A program made the position numbers and the translations under genes. The notes beneath the pieces were generated by a model. It worked only from the letters and a program-made list of their open reading frames with translations, was not told the DNA's origin and searched no databases. Below, one piece after another: positions 1-9,234 of a stretch of 56,814 nt of DNA. The stretch spans positions 1 through 56,814 of the forward strand of contig NZ_BPEV01000031.1 in assembly GCF_019654955.1 (NCBI RefSeq), in the 5' to 3' direction. Numbering within the stretch: the first letter of the stretch is position 1; every line of letters starts with the position of its first letter. Source of the stretch: Shewanella sp. KT0246. Lineage in GTDB: Bacteria > Pseudomonadota > Gammaproteobacteria > Enterobacterales > Shewanellaceae.

Positions 1-2513
1 CTGGTAGTACAAATGCTGCACTGATTGATTTTTTATTATTTAATGTATCTGAAAGCATTGATGGTGGGATTCTTACACAGCCAATAAATAAACAAAAAAA
101 TATTACTTTAAAGTATTCCGATTACCCATTCACATTCACTTTTGTAACTCCAGGCCAGCCGCTAGAAGAGTTTGAGTTTTATTACCAAATGGAAGGTCTA
201 AATGATAATTGGCTTCCTTCACAGAACATTAACTCAGCAACATACACAAACCTTTCTTCAGGAGTATACCATTTCCATGTTTACGCAATTAATAAATTAT
301 CAGGAAAACAAGGTGAAACAAAAACCATTCAAATAACTGTCACTCCACCTTGGTACTACTCTTTCGAAGCTAAACTTTCATATACTTTACTTGGCTTTAT
401 ATTGTTCTTTATCATAACTAAAATAGTTTTACGACGACGTGAAATACAAAAACAGATTGCATTAAGTGAAGAAAGATTAAAGTTATCGCTCTGGGGAAGT
501 GGCGATGAAATGTGGGATTGGGATATAGAGACTGGCGAGATTTACCGCTCTAATATTTGGGGAACACTAGAATTTCCTCAAGATGGACAACGTTCAGGTA
601 AACCAGGTGAAGAAAGTAATATCCATCCTTTAGACCAAAATCGCGTTAAAACTGCGTTAAACGACCATTTTAAAGGTCTAACAGACCATTTTGAAGTGGC
701 TTATCGTGTAAAAAGTCGCGAAAATCTGTGGATGTGGATTTTAGATAGAGCAAAAATTGTAGAAAGAGATCACAAAGAAAATCCTGTTCGAATGACGGGT
801 ACCATTAAAAACATCAATAACCTTAAACAAACAGAAGAACAGTTACGATTATTCGAACGTGCAATTGAAAATATTTCCGAAGGGATGTTTATCTTAGATG
901 AAAAATATTGTTTTGTTGAAGTCAATGACGCTTGTTGTGAGTTAACAAACCAATCTCGAGAAGAGTTTATTGGCGGTTTATTTACTTTTGGACGTTACCC
1001 TGAGTCTTACACAAACCAAATACATGCCTCCCTTTCTCAGCAAGGTCGCTGGAGTAATGAATTAGAAGCAAATAAAGGCGATGGTAGCCACTTCTTAATG
1101 GAGTTAACAGTAGATGCCATCTATAACCAACAAGGCGAAACAACTCACTACGTTGGTGTTTTCTCAGATATTACCCGACGAAAACAGCAAGAAGAAGAAC
1201 TTAGAAAATTAACCAACAGTGATATTTTAACCGGTCTACCAAACCGTTCTAGTTTACAAGTCACGCTAAACAATTTAGTCAAAAAAGACATTCACCATAC
1301 TTTAATGGTTTTAGATTTAGATAACTTTAAACGCATTAATGATTCTTTAGGTCATCAAATAGGCGATGAGCTATTAGTGGATGTGGCGAAGCGCATTCAA
1401 AATAATGTGCCAAAACACGTAAGCTTATATCGTTTAGGCGGTGATGAGTTTGCAATATTAATCGACCATAACCCTGACATTGGTTCTTGTGCCGCGATTG
1501 CATCTCGAATTATAGATGCCTTAAAAGAAGAATTTAAAATAGACAATGAATCACTAGTAGTCGGTTTAAGTATTGGTATTGTGCTTTACCCTGAAGATGA
1601 ACAAAATGAATTAGCTCTACTGCGTAAAGCAGACATCGCTATGTATCACGCAAAATCTGGTGGCGGTAACCGTTATCAATTCTATTCGGAATCTTTGAAC
1701 CAAAATGCTTTACGTCAGCTTGAAATTGAAAATTTAATTCGAGAAGGTTTAAAGGAAGATTTATTTGAAGTCTACTATCAGCCAAAAGTTGACCTAAAAG
1801 AAGATAACCTTGTCGGTATGGAAGCATTAGTAAGACTAGTCCACCCTGAACACGGCATTATTTCTCCCAATGAGTTTATTCCTCTTGCGGAAGAAAATGG
1901 CCTGATTGTTGAAATCGGTGATTTAGTTTTAAGAAAAGCATGCTTTGCGGCGCAGAAATGGCGTGAACAAGGTATCTTTAACGGCCGTGTTGCGATTAAC
2001 TTGTCTTCCAGACAGTTTGCCCTCCCTGATCTTCAACAACGTATTTCAAGCGTATTACAGTTAACCAAACTACCTGCTTGTCATTTGGAACTTGAGATTA
2101 CTGAAAGCACGATTATTAAAAACCCTGAAAACGCGATTAAGGTCATGAACCAACTTGCCAAAATGGGAGTCACATTAGCGCTGGATGATTTTGGTACTGG
2201 TTATTCATCATTATCCTATTTGAAACGTTTCCCTATTCACTGTCTAAAAATTGATAAATCTTTTGTGGATGACATCAGTAAATCTGATCGTGATTTAAAA
2301 ATGGTAGATAGTATCATTACTATTGCGCATAACATGGGGTTATCTGTGGTTGGTGAAGGCGTAGAGGATGACGCACAACTTAACATTTTAAAAGCGCTTA
2401 AATGTGAGGAGATCCAAGGTTACATTTTCAGTAAACCCGTACCCGAGAAAGATTTCACTGCGCTACTAAATGTAAATTTCAACAGACAAGAGAAAAAACG
2501 TATCAATAGTTAA
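1..2513 (+). CDS. Membrane sensor diguanylate cyclase/phosphodiesterase (Y_Y_Y-PAS-PAS-GGDEF-EAL), 5' end outside the window
   Basis: The frame is open from base 3, so the start lies upstream and the first ATG at 189 is internal. The visible order is a Y_Y_Y-type beta domain (YYQMEGLNDNW near 178-210), one membrane helix (about 378-432), two PAS domains (about 470-1185), a GGDEF domain with intact GGDEF at 1437-1451, and an EAL domain with EAL at 1821-1829. The EAL domain keeps the usual phosphodiesterase motifs: NLSS, EITES, DDFGTGYSS, LKIDKSF and GEGVED. I see no RxxD inhibitory site before GGDEF. Y_Y_Y domains usually follow a periplasmic beta-propeller, so the missing N-terminus is probably a ligand-binding propeller. 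Expected role: sensing a periplasmic signal and making or degrading cyclic di-GMP. Which activity dominates cannot be read from sequence. Confidence 0.93.
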   Translation, partial: GSTNAALIDFLLFNVSESIDGGILTQPINKQKNITLKYSDYPFTFTFVTPGQPLEEFEFYYQMEGLNDNWLPSQNINSATYTNLSSGVYHFHVYAINKLSGKQGETKTIQITVTPPWYYSFEAKLSYTLLGFILFFIITKIVLRRREIQKQIALSEERLKLSLWGSGDEMWDWDIETGEIYRSNIWGTLEFPQDGQRSGKPGEESNIHPLDQNRVKTALNDHFKGLTDHFEVAYRVKSRENLWMWILDRAKIVERDHKENPVRMTGTIKNINNLKQTEEQLRLFERAIENISEGMFILDEKYCFVEVNDACCELTNQSREEFIGGLFTFGRYPESYTNQIHASLSQQGRWSNELEANKGDGSHFLMELTVDAIYNQQGETTHYVGVFSDITRRKQQEEELRKLTNSDILTGLPNRSSLQVTLNNLVKKDIHHTLMVLDLDNFKRINDSLGHQIGDELLVDVAKRIQNNVPKHVSLYRLGGDEFAILIDHNPDIGSCAAIASRIIDALKEEFKIDNESLVVGLSIGIVLYPEDEQNELALLRKADIAMYHAKSGGGNRYQFYSESLNQNALRQLEIENLIREGLKEDLFEVYYQPKVDLKEDNLVGMEALVRLVHPEHGIISPNEFIPLAEENGLIVEIGDLVLRKACFAAQKWREQGIFNGRVAINLSSRQFALPDLQQRISSVLQLTKLPACHLELEITESTIIKNPENAIKVMNQLAKMGVTLALDDFGTGYSSLSYLKRFPIHCLKIDKSFVDDISKSDRDLKMVDSIITIAHNMGLSVVGEGVEDDAQLNILKALKCEEIQGYIFSKPVPEKDFTALLNVNFNRQEKKRINS

Positions 2514-2594
2514 CATTGGCACAACAAGTGCAACTAGCAGTTCAGACGTCAAATAAAAAACTTTTTATTAACCCTGAATTGAGAGATAAAAAAA

Positions 2595-3638
2595 ATGATT
2601 AACGGAATTATCATAGCTGCACTTTTAACTTCTACTTCTGCTGCTAACAATACAATGGAAGTTCTTCCTTCAGTACATCCTGAAATGGTAAAAACGGTTG
2701 GTCTGCCAAACATCAAGTTTGTTGACACTCAAGTAGCAGGCCTACCAAACATCAAGTTTGCTGACACACAAGTCGCTGGTCTTCCAAACATTAAGTTTGT
2801 TGATACCCAAGTCGCTGGTCTTCCAAACATTAAGTTTGTTGATACACAAGTAGCAGGCCTACCCAACATCAAGTTTGTTGACACTCAAGTAGCAGGCCTA
2901 CCCAACATCAAGTTTGTTGACACTCAAGTAGCAGGCCTACCCAACATCAAGTTTGCTGACACTCAAGTAGCTGGTCTTCCAAACATTAAGTTTGTTGATA
3001 CCCAAGTCGCTGGTCTTCCAAACATTAAGTTTGTTGATACCCAAGTCGCTGGTCTTCCAAACATTAAGTTTGTTAATACACAAGTAGCAGGCCTACCCAA
3101 CATCAAGTTTGTTGACACTCAAGTAGCAGGCCTACCCAACATCAAGTTTGTTGACACTCAAGTAGCTGGTCTTCCAAACATTAAGTTTGTTGATACCCAA
3201 GTCGCTGGCCTACCCAACATCAAGTTTGTTGATACCCAAGTCGCTGGTCTTCCAAACATTAAGTTTGTTGATACCCAAGTCGCTGGTCTTCCAAACATTA
3301 AGTTTGTTGATACACAAGTAGCAGGCCTACCCAACATCAAGTTTGTTGACACACAAGTCGCTGGCCTACCCAACATCAAGTTTGTTGACACTCAAGTAGC
3401 AGGCCTACCCAACATCAAGTTTGTTGACACACAAGTAGCAGGCCTACCCAACATCAAGTTTGTTGACACACAAGTAGCAGGCCTACCCAACATCAAGTTT
3501 GTTGACACACAAGTCGCTGGCCTACCAAACATCAAGTTTGTTGACACACAAGTAGCAGGCCTACCCAACATCAAGTTTGTTGACACTCAAGTAGCTGGCC
3601 TTCCCAACATTAAATTCAGCAACTCAAGCATCGCTTAA
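2595..3638 (+). CDS. Protein of 24 tandem 13-residue repeats (GLPNIKFVDTQVA), unknown family
   Basis: 347 residues. The first 35 residues hold a hydrophobic stretch (IIIAALL) followed by small residues (TSTSAAN), resembling a short signal peptide but without basic residues before it. From residue 36 to the end there are exactly 24 units of 13 residues. Units 1-23 read GLPNIKFVDTQVA with only Val/Ala at position 8 (units 2 and 7 have Ala) and one Asp-to-Asn change (unit 10). The last unit is a divergent cap, GLPNIKFSNSSIA. There is no cysteine, and each unit is charge-neutral (one Lys, one Asp). The gene lies 81 bases after the GGDEF/EAL gene and 10 bases before a 38-codon gene. I do not recognise the family. 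An exported fibrous or solenoid protein and a precursor of short identical peptides are both possible; neither is shown. The start at 2595 fits the weak ribosome site GAGAG. Confidence 0.8.
   Translation: MINGIIIAALLTSTSAANNTMEVLPSVHPEMVKTVGLPNIKFVDTQVAGLPNIKFADTQVAGLPNIKFVDTQVAGLPNIKFVDTQVAGLPNIKFVDTQVAGLPNIKFVDTQVAGLPNIKFADTQVAGLPNIKFVDTQVAGLPNIKFVDTQVAGLPNIKFVNTQVAGLPNIKFVDTQVAGLPNIKFVDTQVAGLPNIKFVDTQVAGLPNIKFVDTQVAGLPNIKFVDTQVAGLPNIKFVDTQVAGLPNIKFVDTQVAGLPNIKFVDTQVAGLPNIKFVDTQVAGLPNIKFVDTQVAGLPNIKFVDTQVAGLPNIKFVDTQVAGLPNIKFVDTQVAGLPNIKFSNSSIA
2700..3635 (+). repeat. 24 x 39-bp in-frame tandem repeat array
   Basis: The array is 936 bases, exactly 24 units of 39 bp. At DNA level there are two main unit forms that differ at about eight third-codon positions (for example GGC CTA CCC against GGT CTT CCA, ATC against ATT, GAC against GAT), yet encode the same peptide. 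Mosaic units such as units 14 and 17 mix the two forms, which points to unequal crossover or gene conversion. Runs of the pattern T-form, T-form, C-form, C-form recur (units 3-7 and 9-12), suggesting earlier duplication of blocks of about four units. Confidence 0.95.
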
Positions 3639-3648
3639 GGAAGTCATT

Positions 3649-3765
3649 ATGTTTAATTCTTTAAAGAAAGCTCTTGGTATTGCACAACCACAGCGTAAAA
3701 AAGTTAAATTACCAGAAGGTTTAGAACACTTAGAAGTAATTAAAGCAAAAGCTTGGTGGAGTTAA
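3649..3765 (+). CDS. 38-residue basic peptide downstream of the repeat protein, unknown
   Basis: The ATG is preceded by AAGGAAG (3637-3643) at a normal distance, and the stop codon of the repeat gene is only 10 bases upstream, so the two genes are probably co-transcribed and coupled. The peptide begins MFNSLKKALGIAQ, has a basic centre (RKKVK), then LPEGLEHLEVIKAK, and ends in AWWS. It lacks a hydrophobic segment long enough for a membrane helix or signal. The N-terminal FNSLKKALGI could form an amphipathic helix. I do not recognise a family. A strong terminator 53 bases after the stop ends the unit. Coding is supported by the ribosome site and position rather than by known homology. Confidence 0.65.
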   Translation: MFNSLKKALGIAQPQRKKVKLPEGLEHLEVIKAKAWWS

Positions 3766-3817
3766 GCTTGAACACTAAAAAGATCAATCTACTAGGCGAG
3801 CGATTAATTAGCTTTAG

Positions 3818-3855
3818 CCAATAAAAAAGGGAGCAAATGCTCCCTTTTTTATTGG
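3818..3855. terminator. Bidirectional intrinsic terminator after the repeat-protein unit
   Basis: A perfect 17-bp stem (3818-3834 with 3839-3855) has loop AAAT. The GGGAGC core is flanked by A-runs on the left and T-runs on the right, so it can end the rightward repeat-protein transcript and the leftward gene at 3867-4067. Confidence 0.9.
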
Positions 3856-3866
3856 TATTTATTGGC

Positions 3867-4067
3867 TCAAAAATGATTAGTCTGCTCATTTTCTACAGAT
3901 AGCTTTCTTATCAATAAATATTTATGACTGTTGAATAACGGGTACGCTAATGGCCCCATTAAAAAGCCTGCTAGTGACCATCTTTTGACAGCCATACCAT
4001 TATAAAAAGCCTGATTACCTAGATAAAATCCAGAAATACACGACACAAAGATAATAAGAAATATCAC
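3867..4067 (-). CDS. Small membrane protein, conserved-looking hypothetical
   Basis: 66 residues with a GTG start. AGAGG lies five bases upstream on the minus strand, which supports this start. The N-terminal segment MIFLIIFVSCISGFYLGN is hydrophobic and could be a membrane helix or an uncleaved signal. A second nonpolar stretch (WSLAGFLMGPLAYPLF) is followed by a polar C-terminus. The pattern 'KRW..AGF..GPLAYPLF..HKYL' looks like small inner-membrane proteins of Shewanella, but I cannot assign a function. It converges on the repeat-protein unit and shares its terminator. Confidence 0.6.
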   Translation of the reverse strand: MIFLIIFVSCISGFYLGNQAFYNGMAVKRWSLAGFLMGPLAYPLFNSHKYLLIRKLSVENEQTNHF

Positions 4068-4258
4068 TGAAACCTCTATAATTCATTCAGTTAACGTCAT
4101 TCCATAATCATTGAACACCACAGCTAACCCAGCCGAGTGTAAAGATGGCGAGATTATAACCAATATCACAACCTATTACTAATAGCAGCAATAGGTAGTA
4201 AAGCATAACAATAGACAAGCTGACTACATTCTAGGCAATAACGTGCCACTTTTGTATG

Positions 4259-4290
4259 AAAAGGCGGCAACGTGTTGCCGCTTTGTTATT
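4259..4290 (-). terminator. Hairpin after fadJ
   Basis: CGGCAAC (4265-4271) pairs with GTTGCCG (4274-4280), extended by a few A-T and G-T pairs and flanked by A/T runs on both sides. It lies about 35 bases beyond the fadJ stop and is the likely terminator of fadIJ. Confidence 0.7.
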
Positions 4291-4319
4291 TTGTCAATAC
4301 TTAGAAGTATGAAATATGA

Positions 4320-6440
4320 CTAATAAAACTTAGTACCACTTTCTGCCATTTGAACTAATTTGTCGCATGGCTCAAAACGATCACCGTGCTGCTGTTGATA
4401 TTGACGTAATTTTGACACTAAAGTCGCAATCCCCATTGAATCCATATAACGGAATGGGCCACCTAAAAATGGTGGGAAACCAATACCGAATATTGCGCCA
4501 ATGTCACCATCTCGAGGATTAGCGATAATCCCTTCATCGAGACAACGCACAGCTTCATTTAGCATCAACACAACACAGCGCATAGCGATATCACTGGCAG
4601 AACCTGTCGTTTGATTACTGACGCCTAGTACTTGATATACTGACTCATCAACGAGTTTAGCTTTCGATTTCTTATTGCCATATTGATAGAAACCTTTGCC
4701 ATTTTTACGTCCCTTTCGGTCGTCGGCAAGTAACTTATCAAATGCATCTGGCGCTCTAAAACGTTCACCTAACTCTTGAGTTAAAATTGGCGCAATCTTA
4801 GCACCGACATCAATACCGACTTCGTCAAGTAATGTAATTGGGCCGACTGGGAAGCCAAACTTAACCAATGCTTTATCTAAGCTTTCAACCTTTTCACCAG
4901 ACAATAAAACTTGAGCAGCTTCATTCATATATGGCGCAAGAATTCGGTTGACGTAAAAACCAGCACCGTCTTGAACAACAATCGGTGTTTTACCTTGTTT
5001 ACGAGCAAAGGCTACTGTAGTTGCGATGGTTTCAGGCGATGTTGTTTTATGGGCAATAACTTCCACTAACGGCATTTTTTCGACAGGCGAAAAGTAATGT
5101 AAACCAATGACATTTTCAGGGCGCGATGCAGCCTCTGCTATTTGGCCAATAGGTAAAGATGAAGTATTAGAGGCAAAAATCGTATTTTCATGACACTCAC
5201 GTTCAACATCTTTTACCATCTGATGCTTCAACGCTAAGTCTTCAAATACCGCTTCAACAACGATATCGGCATCTTTTACGCCTTTGTACTCAGTGGTGGT
5301 TGTCATTAGCGCCATCAAGTTATCTCTAACTGCTGGAGTCATGTGACGACGCTTAACTCCTTTAGCGAGTAATTTATATGCATAAGCTAACGCATTGCTT
5401 AAGCCTTTATCGTTAATATCTTTAACACGAGCTGGGATCTTAGCTTTAGTGGTTGTAACAGAAGCGATACCACCGCCCATTAACCCGCCACCAATAACAA
5501 GCGCTTTATTCACTTTACGAGGTTCTGCGCCTTCTGCACCCGTTTCTTTCTTCATCTCTGTGGTAGCAAAGAAAATACTACGAAGTGACTCAGATTCTGG
5601 TGACATCACTAATTCAGCAAAATGACTAGCTTCTACCTCTAAGCCTTTAATCATGCCTTTGTTCATGCCTTGCTTAACACAGTCAATGATTTTAGCTGGC
5701 GCTGGGTAATTACCTTGTGTTTTCTTCATGACCTGCTTCGCAGCCTGATCAAAGATAATATCCCGTGTGGTACTGGTTGACTCAAGCACTTTATTTAGCG
5801 CGCTCTTTTTAACGACTTTAGCGGCTGACTTACCTTTTTTAGCTAACGTAATAGCGGTATCTAACAAAATTGACTCAGGAACTACATCGTCAACTAAGGC
5901 CATTTTCAGCGCCTGTTTCGGACGAATTTGTTTTCCTGTCAGCATCATATCTAGTGCTGTAGTAATACCTACTTTTCTTGGTAAACGCTGCGTTCCACCC
6001 CCGCCAGGAAGTAATCCAAGTTGAACCTCAGGTACTCCCATAATGGTTTTCTTATCGTCAGTACATACTCGTAAATGACACGCTAATGCCAATTCCAAAC
6101 CACCGCCTAAACAAGCACCGTTAATAGCAGCAACAACAGGAATAGATAAGTTTTCAAGTTCGTTGAATACGATATGACCTTGCTGAGACAACTCTTTTGC
6201 AGCAGAAACACTAGTGCATGCGTCAAGCATACTAATGTCAGCCCCTGCAACAAACGAGTCAGGCTTCCCAGAAATAACCACTAAACCTTTCACGCTAGCA
6301 TCATGTTTAATTTCGGCTAAAATTTCACTGATTTCAGGGCCAAACTCTGCTTTTAACGTGTTCATGGTTTCGCCAGGAACATCCATTGTTAAAACAGCAA
6401 TACCGTCTTCACGGCGAGATAAATTAAATGTCTTTTCCAT
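4320..6440 (-). CDS. fadJ: Fatty acid oxidation complex alpha subunit FadJ
   Basis: 706 residues, close to E. coli FadJ (714). The N-terminal half is an enoyl-CoA hydratase/isomerase domain with the oxyanion-hole and catalytic regions visible ([41 protein letters not shown]). The C-terminal half is a 3-hydroxyacyl-CoA dehydrogenase with the NAD-binding motif [10 protein letters not shown] (about residue 317), the [15 protein letters not shown] segment and the DGAGFYVNR motif. It catalyses hydration and dehydrogenation of acyl-CoA intermediates. It starts five bases after the fadI stop, so the two subunits are co-translated. Similarity to the FadJ rather than FadB type rests on length and the FadI partner. 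Confidence 0.95.
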   Translation of the reverse strand: MEKTFNLSRREDGIAVLTMDVPGETMNTLKAEFGPEISEILAEIKHDASVKGLVVISGKPDSFVAGADISMLDACTSVSAAKELSQQGHIVFNELENLSIPVVAAINGACLGGGLELALACHLRVCTDDKKTIMGVPEVQLGLLPGGGGTQRLPRKVGITTALDMMLTGKQIRPKQALKMALVDDVVPESILLDTAITLAKKGKSAAKVVKKSALNKVLESTSTTRDIIFDQAAKQVMKKTQGNYPAPAKIIDCVKQGMNKGMIKGLEVEASHFAELVMSPESESLRSIFFATTEMKKETGAEGAEPRKVNKALVIGGGLMGGGIASVTTTKAKIPARVKDINDKGLSNALAYAYKLLAKGVKRRHMTPAVRDNLMALMTTTTEYKGVKDADIVVEAVFEDLALKHQMVKDVERECHENTIFASNTSSLPIGQIAEAASRPENVIGLHYFSPVEKMPLVEVIAHKTTSPETIATTVAFARKQGKTPIVVQDGAGFYVNRILAPYMNEAAQVLLSGEKVESLDKALVKFGFPVGPITLLDEVGIDVGAKIAPILTQELGERFRAPDAFDKLLADDRKGRKNGKGFYQYGNKKSKAKLVDESVYQVLGVSNQTTGSASDIAMRCVVLMLNEAVRCLDEGIIANPRDGDIGAIFGIGFPPFLGGPFRYMDSMGIATLVSKLRQYQQQHGDRFEPCDKLVQMAESGTKFY

Positions 6441-6445
6441 TAGAA

Positions 6446-7756
6446 TTACTCCACTTCCACAATCATTGCTGCGCCAAGACCACCTGCAGCACAGGCTGTT
6501 GCTAGACCAGTACCACCACCACGTCGTTTTAATTCACGACACACTTGAGTGATTAAACGAGTACCTGTAGCCGCAAACGGATGACCATAAGCAAGTGAGC
6601 CACCTAATACGTTAAATTTACTCATATCGATTTCACCAATTGCTCGGTTTCTACCTAATTTTTCTTCAGCAAACTTTTTCGAACCAAACATCTGCATGTT
6701 TGCCAGTGTTTGAGCAGCGAAAGCTTCATGCATTTCAATCAGAGTTAAATCTTCTAATTCCATACCTGCACGCTTTAATGCAAGTGGCGTAGCATAAGAA
6801 GGTCCCATTAACATGTCCTGCCATACATCAATCGCGGTAAACGCATAACTCTTAATGTAACCAATAGGTTCATAACCTAAAGCTTTAGCTCTGCCCTCAC
6901 TCATTAAAATAATGGCAGAAGCGCCATCAGTTAATGGAGTGCTGTTAGCAGCGGTAACAGAGCCATGTTTACGGTCGAAAGCAGGACGTAGTTTTGCGTA
7001 AGACTCAAGCACTGAGTTTTCACGAATATTATTATCGCGGTCAATAAACTGCTTGTAAGGTGGTACATGAGCAGTCATCACTTCATCACGTAAGTTGCCG
7101 GTATTCCATGTTTCAGTAGCAAGAGTATGAGAGCGATGCGCCAGTGCATCTTGATCAGCACGACTAATAGAATACGTTTTAGCCATTTGCTCAGCAGTTT
7201 GTCCCATAGACAAACCAGTTGAGTATTCTGCTACCGCTGGCGGTACAGGCATTAAATCTTTAAGGCCAAGGCGTCGAGCGATAGCAAACTTTTGTTTAAA
7301 TGTGCGGGCTTTATTTAAATCAACGAGTGCGTGGGCTAGCTTTTTTGAAACGCCAATCGGTAATACCGAAGAAGAATCTGCACCGCCCGCAATACCAATT
7401 TCGACATTGCCAGTCATAATAGATTCAGCCACATTCACTGCAGACTGGAAACTCGTAGCACATGCCCGTGTTACGCTGTATGCATCAGTCGACACATCCA
7501 TGCCAGTCCCTAGCACAATTTCACGAGCGATATTTGGCGCTGCTGGCATTTGTACGACTTGGCCGTAAACTAATTGTTCGATAGTTTTAGGATCTAGTTC
7601 TGAGCGTGATAGCAATTCATTAACCACCATTTTGCCCATATCTAATGCTGATACGCCGTGAAACGCAGTGGCTTGTTTTGCAAATGGGGTACGTAAACCC
7701 GCAACGATTGCAATGCGCTCCCCGCGGGCGTTGGTTACTTGTTGTCTATCACTCAT
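6446..7756 (-). CDS. fadI: 3-ketoacyl-CoA thiolase FadI
   Basis: 436 residues, the same length as E. coli FadI. Thiolase hallmarks are visible: the nucleophile cysteine in [12 protein letters not shown], the [10 protein letters not shown] region, EMHEAFAAQ, the [14 protein letters not shown] motif with the catalytic histidine, and the C-terminal [13 protein letters not shown] motif with the second catalytic cysteine. It carries out the last, thiolytic step of beta-oxidation. The start is supported by GAGGGTG shortly upstream. It is the first gene of the fadIJ operon, with a FadR-type operator 72-82 bases upstream of the start. Confidence 0.95.
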   Translation of the reverse strand: MSDRQQVTNARGERIAIVAGLRTPFAKQATAFHGVSALDMGKMVVNELLSRSELDPKTIEQLVYGQVVQMPAAPNIAREIVLGTGMDVSTDAYSVTRACATSFQSAVNVAESIMTGNVEIGIAGGADSSSVLPIGVSKKLAHALVDLNKARTFKQKFAIARRLGLKDLMPVPPAVAEYSTGLSMGQTAEQMAKTYSISRADQDALAHRSHTLATETWNTGNLRDEVMTAHVPPYKQFIDRDNNIRENSVLESYAKLRPAFDRKHGSVTAANSTPLTDGASAIILMSEGRAKALGYEPIGYIKSYAFTAIDVWQDMLMGPSYATPLALKRAGMELEDLTLIEMHEAFAAQTLANMQMFGSKKFAEEKLGRNRAIGEIDMSKFNVLGGSLAYGHPFAATGTRLITQVCRELKRRGGGTGLATACAAGGLGAAMIVEVE

Positions 7757-8153
7757 TGTTCACCCTCTTGTAATTGTTTAGCCTTCAAATGGCTTGTCAG
7801 TGAATATCCATTTTTGTCAGACAGGTCTGGTCTGACCATAAAGTGTGATCTGATTCTAACTTTTAATTACCAAGTTTTAAACATCCGTATGAAAATAAGC
7901 TCAAAATAAACTCAAAAACACCAACCAACATACATTTATCTTGCATGAAATCAAAAGGTTAAAATTTAGAGCTTTAACTTTAAAATGTCATATTTCTTAT
8001 TTATTCTGACATTAGATGCCAACTTAACGACTATCTCGTTTGCGAACTAACAAATAAAAATGAAAATCTGTTAATCATACTAGCCAAAGGCTAATGAAAT
8101 TCATTAACATGGGATTAATTAGAACAAATTTCAGCAAATAATTGAGTATCATC
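7757..8153. other. Divergent intergenic region fadI/moxR (397 bp)
   Basis: It holds the fadI promoter with its FadR box and the presumed moxR promoter. Near moxR there is a 15-bp palindrome, TAATGAA-A-TTCATTA (8092-8106), a possible operator. The rest is AT-rich with no convincing ORF or RNA gene. Confidence 0.6.
7828..7838. promoter_or_regulatory. FadR-type operator upstream of fadI
   Basis: TGGTCTGACCA is a perfect match to the palindromic FadR core TGGTCNGACCA. It lies 72-82 bases before the fadI start, where repressor binding would block transcription in the absence of long-chain acyl-CoA. A larger dyad, GTCAGAC (7816-7822) with GTCTGAC (7830-7836), overlaps it. Assignment to FadR is from the motif; the regulator is not in this window. 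Confidence 0.8.
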
Positions 8154-9110
8154 ATGCCTTTGAGTCGATTTCATTCCTTACGCGCTTATTTAAATAATGT
8201 CATTTTGGGACAACCTGTATTAACAGAGAACTTGCTCATCGCACTCATTGCTGATGGCCATTTATTAGTTGAGGGCCCTCCTGGTCTTGCAAAAACACGT
8301 GCTGTTAAAGCGCTTTGCGATGGTGTTGAAGGCGATTTTCATCGAATTCAATTTACCCCAGATTTATTACCAGCCGATTTAACCGGTACTGACATTTATC
8401 GTGCTCAAACTGCCACATTTGAATTTGAAGCAGGACCAATCTTTCATAATCTGATTTTGGCTGATGAAATTAACCGTGCACCAGCTAAAGTCCAATCAGC
8501 ACTGCTAGAAGCAATGGCTGAAGGCCAAGTTACGGTCGGTAAGAATAGTTATCCTCTTCCTGATTTATTTTTAGTGATGGCAACACAAAACCCACTAGAA
8601 AATGAAGGAACGTACCCATTACCTGAAGCTCAATTAGACCGTTTTTTAATGCATTTAAATCTTGATTACCCAAGTGCTGAAACTGAACGTGAAATTTTGC
8701 GTCAATCACGCAATGAAGCCGTCACTAAACAACTGCCTACCATTGAGCCTGTGGCGCAATCAGATGTATTTGCTGCCCGCGAACAAGCGATGGAGCTTTA
8801 TTTAGCTGAACCTCTAGAAAGCTATATTGTCGAAATTATCATGGCAACTCGACAACCTGAACGTTACAGCCCTGAACTTGCAAAGTGGCTTGAATATGGC
8901 GTGAGCCCGCGTGCTTCTATTTCCCTCGAGCGATGTGCCCGAGCAAGAGCCTGGCTTCAAGAACGTGACTTTGTTTCACCTGAAGATATTCAAGCGGTTG
9001 CGCCAAATGTACTCAGACACCGTTTATTGCTGAGTTACCAAGCCCAAGCAGAAGGCATAAATGCTGATCATGTTATTAACCACATTTTAAGCCAAGTTGC
9101 GGTCCCTTAA
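8154..9110 (+). CDS. MoxR-family AAA+ ATPase
   Basis: 318 residues from the ATG at 8154; a TTG at 8142 would add four residues, but neither has a strong ribosome site. Walker A is GPPGLAKT (about residue 41), Walker B is LILADEINRAP, sensor 1 is ATQNP, and ENEGTYPLPEAQLDRFLM is the MoxR signature. MoxR ATPases act with VWA-domain proteins encoded next to them, as chaperone-like or cofactor-inserting machines. Here the partners are the BatA and BatB proteins downstream. The first gene of the Bat operon. Confidence 0.92.
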   Translation: MPLSRFHSLRAYLNNVILGQPVLTENLLIALIADGHLLVEGPPGLAKTRAVKALCDGVEGDFHRIQFTPDLLPADLTGTDIYRAQTATFEFEAGPIFHNLILADEINRAPAKVQSALLEAMAEGQVTVGKNSYPLPDLFLVMATQNPLENEGTYPLPEAQLDRFLMHLNLDYPSAETEREILRQSRNEAVTKQLPTIEPVAQSDVFAAREQAMELYLAEPLESYIVEIIMATRQPERYSPELAKWLEYGVSPRASISLERCARARAWLQERDFVSPEDIQAVAPNVLRHRLLLSYQAQAEGINADHVINHILSQVAVP

Positions 9111-9234
9111 GTTTGACTCAGTCACTAAAAAAACTAAGTAACTCAAAATTTAGTCACCCTAAATTAAGTCACACTTGAACACTGTAAAGGCTAACACCTT
9201 TAAGTAAGCGCCTTAAAATTGGAACCATTGCACT

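Noticed and set aside
189..2513. ATG at 189 as the true start of the GGDEF/EAL protein
   Set aside because: The frame stays open to base 3 and encodes the first half of a Y_Y_Y domain, so the gene is cut by the window edge.
3158..3586. Antisense open frames within the repeat array (77 and 64 codons)
   Set aside because: The unit length is a multiple of three, so any stop-free antisense frame repeats throughout. No ribosome site or start context supports them.
2700..3635. CRISPR-like array of 39-bp units
   Set aside because: Units are adjacent with no spacers and are in frame with the coding sequence; it is a coding tandem repeat.
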